NCBI RefSeq assembly: GCF_014648075.1
Contig: NZ_BMQK01000005.1
Location: forward strand, 281,688-345,687
DNA: 64,000 bases
Origin: Streptomyces ruber
GTDB lineage: Bacteria; Actinomycetota; Actinomycetes; Streptomycetales; Streptomycetaceae
Direction: 5' to 3'
Shown here one piece after another: positions 16,140-24,185 of this stretch (positions within the stretch are counted from its first letter, which is position 1; the number at the start of each line of letters is the position of its first letter). Below the pieces are notes generated by a model, which made no database searches, was not told the origin of the DNA, and saw only the letters and a program-made list of their open reading frames with translations. The translations under genes were made by a program, and so were the position numbers.

Positions 16140-16211
16140 GGGCGATTAGCTCAGCGGGAGAGCGCTTCGTTCACACCGAAGAGGTCACTGGTTCGAACCC
16201 AGTATCGCCCA
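16140..16211 (+). tRNA. tRNA-Val (anticodon CAC), copy 1
   Basis: The acceptor stem is GGGCGAT/ATCGCCC with A discriminator. The anticodon stem CTTCG/CGAAG encloses TTCACAC, giving CAC (valine, GUG codons). The T-arm is GGTTCGAACCC. It differs from the copy at 23143 by one base in the D-loop region. Confidence 0.97.
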
Positions 16212-16222
16212 CAGGAACACCG

Positions 16223-16259
16223 GACGACCCGGTCCACGGATATCGTGGACCGGGTCGTC
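16223..16259 (+). terminator. terminator of tRNA-Val(CAC) copy 1
   Basis: A perfect 16-bp stem, GACGACCCGGTCCACG (16223-16238) with its complement at 16244-16259, closes on the loop GATAT, 11 nt after the tRNA. Confidence 0.85.
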
Positions 16260-17155
16260 GTGTTACGGGGGCCGGTGGTCCTCGCGCGGCGCGGGGCGCA
16301 CGCGCACGGCCTCGTGGGGCCCGCGGGGCCTGGCGGGGGTTCGGCGGTCGTCACATCGCCGTCGGCCGACCGGGCGGGGCGTACGCGAGCGGGCCCGCGG
16401 GGGTCCTGGAGTGAGTCCGGCGGTCGTCACGCGGTCGGCAGACGTCACGCGGCCGGCGTGGCATACGCGAACGGTCGTGGGGCCCATGGGCTTCCGGCGG
16501 TCGCCGCGCGGTCCGGCGGGTGGCCCCGGCGACTCGTCGGCGGCCTCGTCGCGTGGCGCGTCCGCTCCTCGCGGTGCTCGGCGCCGACAGAGGTGCCGCG
16601 TTCGTTCGTAGCTCTCCGTGGTCGGGTACCGCTCACCTTCGGTCGCCCGCAAGTCGGCAAGCTGCATGTTTCTGTCATGCGGGACCATGTCGGCCCCGTC
16701 CGGTCCCGTCCCGTCCGGTTTCGTCGGCGTACCGTCGCTGCCCGGTGCCCCATGCCGCGGCCCCCATCGCCTTCCCGGCGGGGGTCACCCCTCAGCACCG
16801 TCGCCGCCGCGTCTCCGGCATGGCTCTCCACGCCGTACCACACCCAGACGCCCGCACCCGACCGCGCGCACTCGCAATGCGCGTGAAGCCCGCGCTCCCG
16901 CGCCAGGGCTTCCGTCACACGCGTTCCTCTCTCCCCCGCTCGTCCCTCGACTTCGCTCCCGCGTCCATCGGCGGCCCCCTCGCCACGCCCCGTCCCCCCG
17001 CCTGCCGTCCGGCTCGCCCCGCCGCACCCCGCCCCCACGCCCGACCCGCCGTGCGCATCCCCCGACCAGCACACTTCGCCACCCTCCGCCCCACCCGAGC
17101 CCCGAGCCGCACCCTCCGCCCGCGGCGCCCTTTCCATCAATTCCTGTCCGAATCA
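16260..17155. other. gene-free region of about 0.9 kb
   Basis: No open frame here has plausible protein composition, a ribosome binding site or a recognisable motif. The second half (about 16730-17130) is strongly C-rich on the plus strand. The region ends at the promoter of the sugar ABC transporter. A missing or decayed regulator gene could have lain here, but I see no trace of one. Confidence 0.55.
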
Positions 17156-17214
17156 TTGACGCGCCCGGAGGGCCTCCGTACCTTGTGCCAGCAAGCGCTT
17201 ACTTGAAACGATTC
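17156..17214 (+). promoter_or_regulatory. promoter with LacI-family operator for the sugar ABC transporter
   Basis: TTGACG (17156-17161) and TACCTT (17179-17184) are separated by 17 bp. The predicted start near 17191 falls on the perfect palindrome AAGCGCTT (17193-17200). An imperfect dyad GAAACGATTC follows at 17205-17214. Palindromes with a central CG at the start site are typical of LacI-family operators. Repression by a sugar-responsive LacI protein is inferred; no such gene is present in the window. Confidence 0.75.
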
Positions 17215-17248
17215 ACGAGGCGGACGCAACGTCGCGGGAGGCTCAACC

Positions 17249-18541
17249 ATGCACGAGAACAGGAACGTTGAGAGGCGGACGGTCCTGAAGGTGGCCGGCG
17301 CGACGCTGGCCACGGTGGGGCTCGGGGCGACCGCGACCGCCTGCGGCGGGGGCAGCGGTGCCTCCGGGGACGGAACGGTCGAACTCCGCTTCAGCTGGTG
17401 GGGTGCGGACGAACGGGCCAAGCGGGTCAACGAGTCCATCGCGCTCTTCGAGAAGAAGTTCCCGAAAATCAAGGTGAAGACGGACTTCCAGGATTACCAG
17501 TCCTTCTGGGAGAAGTTCCAGACGCAGGCGGCCGGCGGAAATCCGCCGGACGTGTTCCAGAACTCCCTCACCTTTCTTCGGAAGTACGACAAGAGAGGCG
17601 TTGTCCTGGACCTCAAGTCCCAGGTTGACGCGGGCAATCTGAGCCTGGACAACCTCCGCTCCGGCCTGGACAAGCTCGGCGAGGTCGACGGAAAGCTGGT
17701 CGGTGTTCCGGTCGGGTCCAACGTCATGTCGCTCGTCATCGACGAGAAGGTCTTCCAGGCGGCCGGCGTCACACCGAAGCAGGGCTGGACCTGGGACGAG
17801 TACTTCGACGCCCTCCAGAAGATCCGCGACACCCAGAAAGTGGCCGGAGACACCGGTTACTTCGGCATCATGTACCTCTACGACCTCTACCTGCGGCAGA
17901 ACGGCAAGGCGTTCTTCACCGACGACGGACTCGGCTTCACCGAGGCCGAACTGACGGAGTGGTGGCAGGACGGGTACAACCGGGTCAAGGCCGGGATCGT
18001 CACCGACCCGAAGATCGTCGAGCAGACCAAGCCCAAGTCCGCGCTCGCGGCGGCCCACGGAGCATCGGAATTCACCTGGGACAACTTCACCGTCCGGTAC
18101 GCGACGGAGGGCGACAGCACCTACGGTCTGGCACCGATCCCCACCACCGACGGCAAGCAGACCGGCCAGTGGCTCGGCGGGCTGATGCTGAGCGCCTCCG
18201 CGCGCACCGAACACCCCGAGGAAGCGGCCCAGTTCATCGACTTCATGGTCAACGACCCCGAGGTCGGCAAGGTCATGGGCTACGACCGGGGCACCCTCAC
18301 CTCCACCCCGCAGTTCGAGGCGTACCAGCCGACCGACGCCCCCAACAAGGCGATCGCCCAGTACGAGGAGGACGTGGCCGCCGCCGGGGTCCTCGGCGAA
18401 CCCACCCCGCACCCGGCCGGCGCCGACACCGTCGAGGCCGCCTTCCTGCGCATCTCCGGTGACATGTCGCAGGGCAAGACAAAGGTCTCCGACGCCGTCA
18501 AGCAGTTCTTCTCCGAGGCGGAAACCGCCCTCGCCGGCTGA
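17249..18541 (+). CDS. sugar ABC transporter substrate-binding lipoprotein
   Basis: A family-1 extracellular solute-binding protein for an oligosaccharide or sugar importer. The N-terminus has a twin-arginine pattern (ERRTVLKVAG) and a lipobox ending at Cys32 (GATATAC), so it is probably exported by Tat and lipid-anchored outside the membrane. The mature part starts with a Gly/Ser linker and the typical VELRFSWWG, and contains WTWDEYFDALQKI. Length is 430 residues. GGGAGG precedes ATG 17249. It overlaps the first permease by one base. No ATPase is encoded, so it presumably uses a shared ATPase such as MsiK, as known for Streptomyces sugar importers. The sugar is unknown. Confidence 0.9.
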   Translation: MHENRNVERRTVLKVAGATLATVGLGATATACGGGSGASGDGTVELRFSWWGADERAKRVNESIALFEKKFPKIKVKTDFQDYQSFWEKFQTQAAGGNPPDVFQNSLTFLRKYDKRGVVLDLKSQVDAGNLSLDNLRSGLDKLGEVDGKLVGVPVGSNVMSLVIDEKVFQAAGVTPKQGWTWDEYFDALQKIRDTQKVAGDTGYFGIMYLYDLYLRQNGKAFFTDDGLGFTEAELTEWWQDGYNRVKAGIVTDPKIVEQTKPKSALAAAHGASEFTWDNFTVRYATEGDSTYGLAPIPTTDGKQTGQWLGGLMLSASARTEHPEEAAQFIDFMVNDPEVGKVMGYDRGTLTSTPQFEAYQPTDAPNKAIAQYEEDVAAAGVLGEPTPHPAGADTVEAAFLRISGDMSQGKTKVSDAVKQFFSEAETALAG

Positions 18542-19521
18542 TGGGAACCGCAGTGTCGACGCTCGTCAAGAACCCCAAGCACGCGCCGCCGGACACACCG
18601 GAGAAGGGCCTCACGGCCCCCACCGCACCCAGGGGGGCGCGCCGCCGCGAGAACTTCGCCGGCTACCTCTTCATGTCCCCCTGGATCGCGGGCTTCGTGC
18701 TGCTGACCGCGGGCCCGATGATCGCCTCGCTCTACTTCGCGTTCACCGACTACAACCTCTTCGACACACCGAAGTGGGTCGGCCTCGACAACTTCACCAG
18801 GATGTTCGAGGACCCGCGCTGGCAGAAGTCGGTGGAGGTGACCGCTAAGTACGTCGTCATCGGCACCCCGCTGAAGCTGCTGCTCGCGCTCGGTGTCGCC
18901 CTGCTGCTCGCGCAGAGCCGGCGCGGGCAGGGCTTCTACCGGGCCGCGTTCTACGCACCGTCGCTGATCGGCGCGAGCGTGTCCGTGGCCTTCGTCTGGC
19001 GGGCGCTGTTCTCGGACGGCGCCATCGTGGACCGTACGCAGTCGTATCTCGGCTGGGAGGTCGGCGGCTGGGTCGGCAACCCGGACTGGATCCTGTACTG
19101 CCTGGTGGCGCTCACCGTCTGGCAGTTCGGCGCGCCCATGGTCATCTTCCTCGCCGGCCTCAAGCAGGTGCCGAGGGAGCTCTACGAGGCGGCCGAGGTG
19201 GACGGCGCGGGACCGCTCAGGCGGTTCTGGAGCATCACGCTGCCGATGATCTCCCCGGTGCTGTTCTTCAACGTCCTCCTGGAGACCATCCACTCCTTCC
19301 AGATCTTCGGCTCGGCGTACGTCGTCTCCAACACGTTCTGCGGTCCGGCCGACTCCACGCTCGTCTACACCTGCTACCTGTACCAGAAGGGCTTCAAGGA
19401 GGCCCAGATGGGCTTCGCCTCCGCGATGGCCTGGATGCTGCTGCTCGCCGTGGCCCTGGTGACAGCCGTCCTCTTCTGGTCGCAGAAGAAGTGGGTGCAC
19501 TACGAGGAGGCCACCCGATGA
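18541..19521 (+). CDS. sugar ABC transporter permease (MalF/UgpA type)
   Basis: The first integral membrane subunit of the importer has six predicted helices, starting YLFMSPWIAGFVLLTAGPMIA. The EAA loop that contacts the ATPase is EAAEVDGAGPLRRFWSITLPM. Length is 326 residues. Its ATG at 18541 overlaps the stop of the binding protein (TGATG), indicating coupling. A GTG at 18553 is an alternative start. Confidence 0.92.
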   Translation: MGTAVSTLVKNPKHAPPDTPEKGLTAPTAPRGARRRENFAGYLFMSPWIAGFVLLTAGPMIASLYFAFTDYNLFDTPKWVGLDNFTRMFEDPRWQKSVEVTAKYVVIGTPLKLLLALGVALLLAQSRRGQGFYRAAFYAPSLIGASVSVAFVWRALFSDGAIVDRTQSYLGWEVGGWVGNPDWILYCLVALTVWQFGAPMVIFLAGLKQVPRELYEAAEVDGAGPLRRFWSITLPMISPVLFFNVLLETIHSFQIFGSAYVVSNTFCGPADSTLVYTCYLYQKGFKEAQMGFASAMAWMLLLAVALVTAVLFWSQKKWVHYEEATR

Positions 19522-20408
19522 CCACCACCACGCCCACTCCCACGTCGGCGCCCCGCAAGCCGCTCGCCCTCGGCCGCAGGCGCGCCGGTTCGCTGGCCTG
19601 GCACACCGGCTCCCTGCTGGTCCTCGCGGTCGTCCTCTACCCGGTCGTCTGGGTGATCGGCGCCTCGTTCAAGCCCAGCAAGGACATCATCAACAGCCTG
19701 GAGCTGTTCCCCGCCGAGCCCGTCCTCGACAACTTCAAGGGCCTCGCCGACGGCATCGCCGACATCCCCATCTCCACCTTCTTCTCCAACTCCCTGTTCT
19801 ACGCGCTCGGTTCGGTCGTCGGCATCCTGGCCTCCTGCTCGCTGGCCGCCTACGCCTTCTCGAAGATCAGGTTCGCCGGGCGGAACCTGATGTTCACGCT
19901 GATGATCGGCACCCTGCTGCTGCCGTACCACGTGCTGCTGATCCCGCAGTACGTCATGTTCCAGAAACTGGAGCTGGTCAACACCTACACCCCGCTGCTG
20001 ATCGGCAAGTACCTCGCCACCGAGGCGTTCTTCGTCTTCCTCATGGTGCAGTTCATGCGGAACCTGCCCCGGGAGCTGGACGAGGCGGCGCGGCTCGACG
20101 GGTGCGGGCACTTCCGGATCTACTGGTCGATCGTGCTGCCGCTGTGCCGGCCCGCGCTCATCACCAGCGCGATCTTCACCTTCATCAATGCCTGGAACGA
20201 CTTCATGGGCCCGCTGATCTACCTCAACGAGCCCGGCAAGTACACCGTCTCGCTCGGCATGATGATGTTCCGCGACCAGGAGACCGTGTCCAACTACGGC
20301 GGCCTCATCGCGATGTCCCTGGTCGCGCTGTTGCCGGTGCTGCTGTTCTTCCTCGCCTTCCAGCGGTACCTGATCGACGGCATGGCGACGTCCGGACTGA
20401 AGGGCTGA
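19518..20408 (+). CDS. sugar ABC transporter permease (MalG/UgpE type)
   Basis: The second membrane subunit has 296 residues, with an ATGA overlap to the preceding permease. The EAA loop DEAARLDGCGHFRIYWSIVL is clear. Helices include the first one (VLAVVLYPVVWVIGASF) and LMFTLMIGTLLLPYHVLLIP. It forms the translocation pore with the upstream permease. Confidence 0.92.
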   Translation: MTTTTPTPTSAPRKPLALGRRRAGSLAWHTGSLLVLAVVLYPVVWVIGASFKPSKDIINSLELFPAEPVLDNFKGLADGIADIPISTFFSNSLFYALGSVVGILASCSLAAYAFSKIRFAGRNLMFTLMIGTLLLPYHVLLIPQYVMFQKLELVNTYTPLLIGKYLATEAFFVFLMVQFMRNLPRELDEAARLDGCGHFRIYWSIVLPLCRPALITSAIFTFINAWNDFMGPLIYLNEPGKYTVSLGMMMFRDQETVSNYGGLIAMSLVALLPVLLFFLAFQRYLIDGMATSGLKG

Positions 20409-20420
20409 GGGGAGCCGGTC

Positions 20421-21027
20421 ATGGCCGAGGCGCGGGTGAAGGCCCGGACGGTACGACGGGAATCGGTGCTCGCCGAGCGGTTCGCGCTGTTCGCCGAGTG
20501 CCTGCTCACCGGTGTGTGGATCGTGGTGGCCTCGCTGCCCCTGGTCACCTACCCCGCGGCGGTCGCCGCCGGGGCCCGGCACCTGCGGCGGCGCACCGCC
20601 CACGAGGGCGGGGGGGTGGCGGGAGTTCGTCGCGGACTTCCGGTCGGCCGTGCGCGGCGGCTGGCTCGCCGGCCTCTTCGGCTGGGCCGCCGTGGCCGCC
20701 GTCTGGGTTGACGTTCAGGCCGTGCGCGCCGGACTGCCCGGCGGACCGCTGGTGGGCGCCATCGGGCTGTTCGCCCTGATCGGTCTCGTCGTCGCCGGGC
20801 TGCGCGCCGCGGCGGTGTGGCGGCCCGGCGACGCGTGGCGGACGCTGCTCGCCGCAGCCGGGCGGCGCACCGTGCGCGACCCCGCCGGGTCCTTCCTCCT
20901 CGTCGGCGGACTGGCCGTGGTGGCCGTGTCCGCCTGGGTCATCGCGCCGTTCGCGGTCCCGGTGCTCGGGACCGTGACGGCGGCGGCCGTCGCCGTGGAG
21001 GAGCGGTACCGGCGCCGGCGCCGCTGA
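20421..21027 (+). pseudogene. YesL/DUF624-like membrane protein gene, frameshifted in a G7 tract
   Basis: ATG 20421 has GGGGAG upstream and begins a membrane protein (LLTGVWIVVASLPLVTYPAAVAAG). The frame breaks at a run of seven G at 20610-20616. Reading six G instead rejoins the frame as HEGG-GWREFVADFRSAV and continues with three more helices to TGA at 21025-21027, about 201 residues in all. YesL-type proteins usually sit beside carbohydrate ABC transporters, which fits this operon. The break is a one-base insertion in a homopolymer. It may be a sequencing error, a real null allele or a phase-variable tract; I cannot tell. Confidence 0.72.
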
Positions 21028-21116
21028 CACCCGCCCCCTCCCGCACCTGTTGTTGGCATGCCCTGATCAATTGCGCAGACGTCCCGCAACCCTTCCGTAC
21101 GGAAAGGAAAGGCCGT

Positions 21117-21330
21117 ATCCCCCTGAACCGCAGGTCCTTCCTCAAGGCAGCCGCCGCAGCCGGTGCCGCCACCCAGTTCAGCTGGGCGCTCGGCCCGACC
21201 GCGCAGGCCGCACCCGGAAACTCGGCCGTGGCCGGGACCGCCGCCGCCCCGGGCCCGGTCATCCCGAACCGGCTGGAGGAAGGCGGACTCGGTGCCGCCG
21301 CCCGGTTCCACCTGATCCCTGCCGAGGAAG
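21117..21330 (+). pseudogene. remnant of a Tat-secreted protein gene
   Basis: A frame beginning PLNRRSFLKAAAAAGAA has a complete Tat signal (RRSFLK, hydrophobic core, GPTAQAA cleavage region). It is preceded at the right distance by GGAAAGGAAAGG. The codon where ATG is expected (21117) reads ATC, so the start appears lost. Coding character continues to about 21330 (NRLEEGGLGAAARFHLIPAE) and then stops at the hairpin that precedes tnpB. The rest of the gene is missing. By position it was probably a secreted carbohydrate-active enzyme of the transporter operon, but no domain remains to prove it. Confidence 0.6.
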
Positions 21331-21350
21331 CCTGGGGCTTCAGCCCCAGG
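21331..21350 (+). repeat. hairpin at the left side of the tnpB element
   Basis: CCTGGGGCT and AGCCCCAGG form a perfect 9-bp stem with a 2-nt loop. Such subterminal palindromes are features of IS200/IS605-family ends. Confidence 0.65.
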
Positions 21351-21453
21351 AGATTCGGCTCCTCGGGCCGGAGCCGCGCAGCGGCGGAGCATGCTCCGTT
21401 ACGCCAGGGGGACAGATCGTGTCCCGAGCGGCAGCCTTACTAGGGTTTTCTGC

Positions 21454-22603
21454 GTGAAGACTGTCACGCAGGTGAAGCCTTTGCCTGCGTCCGCTTATGA
21501 TGCGGACGCGCTGGCGGCGACCCTGCGTGCCGGCAACCGGGCCGCGAACGCGGCCTCCGAAGTGGCGTCCGCTCGCGGTCCGAAGCGGCGCAACGGGCTG
21601 CAGGACGCCGTGTACCACCAGATCAAGGCTGACTTCGACCTCGGGGCGCAGGCCGCCGTGCGGACCGTCAAGAAGGTCCGCGACGCCTACGCCACGCTCA
21701 AGGCCGACATCAGGGCCGGCGATCACGGGCCGGAAGGCTCCAAGCGCCGGCCCGGATCGAGTCGAGGCCGGTCCGTTTCCGTGAGACGTCGGCGCAGCCG
21801 TACGACGACCGGATGCTGACCTGGAACCTGGACCGGCAGACCGTCTCCGTCCGGACGGTGGCCGGGCGCCTGAAGGGCATCCCCTTCGTCTGCTCGCCGG
21901 AGGGTCTGAAGCTGCTGGCCTGTCGCAAGGGCGAGTCGGACCTGCTGATGCGCGACGGGATGTTCTTCCTGACCGCCACCGTCGACGTGCCCGAACCGCC
22001 GGTGTACGAGCCGGACGGGTTCCTCGGGGTCGACCTCGGCTCGTGAACATCGCCACCACCTCGGACGGCGACATCATGTCCGGCCGCCAGGCCGACCGCT
22101 ATCGCCGGCGCAAGCGCGACCTGCGCACCAAGCCGCAGAAGAAACGCACCAAGAGCACGGACCGCGTCCTCAAGCGCAACCGGCGCAAGGAAGCCCGGTA
22201 CGCCACCCAGCGCAACCACATCATCGCCAAGAAGCTCGTCGCCACCGCTGAACGCACCTCGCGGGGTATCGGACCGGAAGACCTGTCCGGCATCCGGCAG
22301 AGGGTCACGGCCAGGAAAGACCAGCGGGCACGACTGCACTCCTGGGCCTTCGCCCAGCCCGGCGCCTTCGTCGAGTACAAAGCCCGGCGGGCCGGTGTCC
22401 CGGTGGTCCACGTGGACCCCCGCAACACCTCCCGCCAGTGCTCGGAGTGCCGGCACACCCACCGGACCAACCGGGTGACACAAGCACGGTTCGCCTGCCG
22501 GTCCTGCGGGATCGTCCTGCGCGCGGACCACAACGGCTCCCGCAACATCGCCCACCGGGCCGATGCTGTTCGGCGACAGGATGCCGTGACGCCGCACCGG
22601 TGA
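21454..22603 (+). pseudogene. tnpB: tnpB (RNA-guided endonuclease-like), broken by two 1-nt deletions
   Basis: Three frames join into one TnpB. The first runs from GTG 21454 (MKTVTQVKPLPASAYDADAL) to about 21750. The second runs from there (ARIESRPVRFRETSAQPYDD) to 22041. The third continues to 22603. Each junction is explained by one missing base, near 21741-21752 and near 22040 (GVDLG then VNIATT). RuvC-like residues are still visible: Asp in LGVDLG, Glu in GPEDLSGIR and Asp in ADHNGSRNIA. The zinc finger CSECRHTH...CRSC is also present. The intact ancestor would have been a guide-RNA-directed nuclease; this copy cannot be translated whole. Confidence 0.88.
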
Positions 22604-22633
22604 CCGGACGCCCGGCGCGGGCAGGATCTCCCC

Positions 22634-23080
22634 ATGGACTGGAACCACTACCGTTTCCGCAGCCTGTGGGCCCTGCCCGCGCCGCCCGCCCCCGTGTACG
22701 AGGTGCTGGAGCGCATCCAGGACTATCCGCGCTGGTGGCCCCAGGTGCGCGAGGTGACCCGGGTCGACGGCACGCACGCGCGGCTGCGGATACGGTCGGC
22801 CGTGCCGTACGACCTGACGTTCACCGGGGAAGAGGTGCGGCGCGACGCGGCGGCCGGGGTGCTGGAACTCGCGATGACCGGCGACCTGGAGGGCTGGGCG
22901 CGCTGGACGCTCACCGCGGACGGGACCGGCACCCTCGCCCGTTACGACCAGGAGGTCCACGTCGCCAAGCCGCTGCTGCGCCGGCTCGCCGTGCCGGGGC
23001 GGCCCGTCTTCCGCGCCAACCACACGCTGATGATGCGGGCGGGCCACAGGGGACTCGCCGCACACCTGAGGGCGGGGTGA
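22634..23080 (+). CDS. SRPBCC-family (polyketide cyclase/dehydrase-like) protein
   Basis: The 148-residue START-like fold protein begins MDWNHYRFRSLWALPAPPA. The typical VYEVLERIQDYPRWWPQV segment follows, then a beta-sheet ending in a long amphipathic helix. Such proteins bind hydrophobic ligands in a helix-grip cavity. ATG 22634 has GCAGGA upstream. It follows the decayed transposon and precedes tRNA-Val copy 2. The ligand is unknown. Confidence 0.85.
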   Translation: MDWNHYRFRSLWALPAPPAPVYEVLERIQDYPRWWPQVREVTRVDGTHARLRIRSAVPYDLTFTGEEVRRDAAAGVLELAMTGDLEGWARWTLTADGTGTLARYDQEVHVAKPLLRRLAVPGRPVFRANHTLMMRAGHRGLAAHLRAG

Positions 23081-23099
23081 CCCCGTACAGGCAATCGGT

Positions 23100-23129
23100 T
23101 TGTACCGGACCGGCGGGGACCTGTATTGT
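23100..23129 (+). promoter_or_regulatory. promoter of tRNA-Val(CAC) copy 2
   Basis: TTGTAC (23100-23105) and TATTGT (23124-23129) are spaced 18 bp apart. The predicted start near 23136 is 7 nt before the mature tRNA end. Confidence 0.7.
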
Positions 23130-23142
23130 TCAGTGCGTTCCC

Positions 23143-23214
23143 GGGCGATTAGCTCAGTGGGAGAGCGCTTCGTTCACACCGAAGAGGTCACTGGTTCGAA
23201 CCCAGTATCGCCCA
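23143..23214 (+). tRNA. tRNA-Val (anticodon CAC), copy 2
   Basis: It has the same structure as the copy at 16140: acceptor GGGCGAT/ATCGCCC and anticodon loop TTCACAC. The only difference is T for C in AGCTCAGTGGG. The two copies are in the same orientation, 7.0 kb apart. Confidence 0.97.
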
Positions 23215-23220
23215 CCGGGA

Positions 23221-23253
23221 GAAGGCCGGTCCGAGTCGTCGGACCGGCTCTTC
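23221..23253 (+). terminator. terminator of tRNA-Val(CAC) copy 2
   Basis: GCCGGTCCGA (23225-23234) pairs with TCGGACCGGC (23239-23248) around GTCG, with an outer GAAG/CTTC extension. Confidence 0.8.
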
Positions 23254-23292
23254 GCATGTCCGGGTACGTGTCCGAGGGCCCGGGGAGCCGGC

Positions 23293-24018
23293 TCACGCCG
23301 CCGCCGGTAGATCCGGTCGCAGCGGCCACGCCGGATGCACCTCCGCCTCCGTGCCGGTGCGGGTGAACCACGCCTGCAGACCGCGTGCCTGCGCCGCGTG
23401 CCACACCGCCTGCAGCGTGTGCAGCTCGGCGGGGGAGAGGCGCTCCAGCCGGGCCGCGAACCGGCGCGCCACCGCCCGGACGACCTCCATCGCCGCGACC
23501 GCGTCCGCCGCCGCGTCGTGCGCGCCGTCCAAGGGCACACCGTAGTGCGCGCACAGGGCGCCGAGCGTGCGACGGCCCTTGCGGTACCGGTCCAGATGCC
23601 GGTCGAGGACCAGCGGATCGACCACGTGCAGCGGCGTCGCCTCGAACCAGCGGCAGAGCGAGGACGCGCGGTGCCGGCGCAACTCCCGGTCCAGCAGCGT
23701 CAGGTCGAACGGCGCGTTCATCACCACGAGCGGGCGGCCCCGCACCGCCTGCTCCGCCAGCTGCCTCACTATCTCGTCCATCACCGGCGACGGCCAGCGC
23801 CCGTTGCGCTGCACGTGCTCCTCCGTCAGCCCGTGCACCGCCGTCGCCGCGGCGGGCACCGGCACCCCCGGATTCACCAGCCAGCGCGTCACCCGCGGCC
23901 GGGCCCCGGGCGCGTCCTGGACGACGACGGCGGCCGACACGATCCGGTCGGCCTCGACGTCCACACCCGTGGTCTCCGTGTCGAACGCGGCCAAGGGGCC
24001 CTCGTACCAGTACGTCAT
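23293..24018 (-). CDS. DnaQ-like 3'-5' exonuclease
   Basis: A DEDDh-family exonuclease of 241 residues. Exo I is FDTETTG (Asp13, Glu15), Exo II is NAPFDLTLLDREL and Exo III is HDAAADA with the general-base His. It degrades DNA or RNA 3' ends using two metal ions; it is not fused to a polymerase or helicase. ATG 24018 has GGGG 7 nt upstream; the TTG at 24030 is less likely. It is divergent from the DUF4365 gene. A role in repair or proofreading is inferred. Confidence 0.9.
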   Translation of the reverse strand: MTYWYEGPLAAFDTETTGVDVEADRIVSAAVVVQDAPGARPRVTRWLVNPGVPVPAAATAVHGLTEEHVQRNGRWPSPVMDEIVRQLAEQAVRGRPLVVMNAPFDLTLLDRELRRHRASSLCRWFEATPLHVVDPLVLDRHLDRYRKGRRTLGALCAHYGVPLDGAHDAAADAVAAMEVVRAVARRFAARLERLSPAELHTLQAVWHAAQARGLQAWFTRTGTEAEVHPAWPLRPDLPAAA

Positions 24019-24185
24019 CGCGTACCCCAATTCCTCAGTGTGCTGCGGCAGTTGACGCCCTTCCCTGCCCGGTTCGGTGATACCCGGGCTGTTTGCGCCA
24101 TACGCAGGGAGGAGACAACAGAAATACCGGTCTCTGCAGTTCAGGGCTCCGTGCCGGGATACCGGCCGCTTCGGGGGGTGTTGGC

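Larger units (their letters stand above)
21331..22620 (+). mobile_element. degenerate IS605/IS1341-type element
   Basis: The segment comprises a subterminal hairpin (21331-21350), a spacer and a broken tnpB ending at 22603. Boundaries are approximate: the left one is where the Tat-protein remnant loses coding character. The right one must lie before the SRPBCC gene start at 22634. No tnpA is present, so it could not move on its own. Confidence 0.55.

Noticed and set aside
16263..17206. Open frames on both strands in the gene-free region upstream of the sugar transporter
   Set aside because: Compositions are Arg/Pro/His-rich. No start has a ribosome binding site and no motif is recognisable.
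20512..21027. Separate gene starting at 20512
   Set aside because: Its first third is out-of-frame sequence of the YesL-like gene. The real continuation begins only after the G7 tract.
21454..22603. Programmed frameshifting to make TnpB
   Set aside because: Neither junction has a slippery heptamer and downstream stem. Two independent single-base deletions are the simpler reading.
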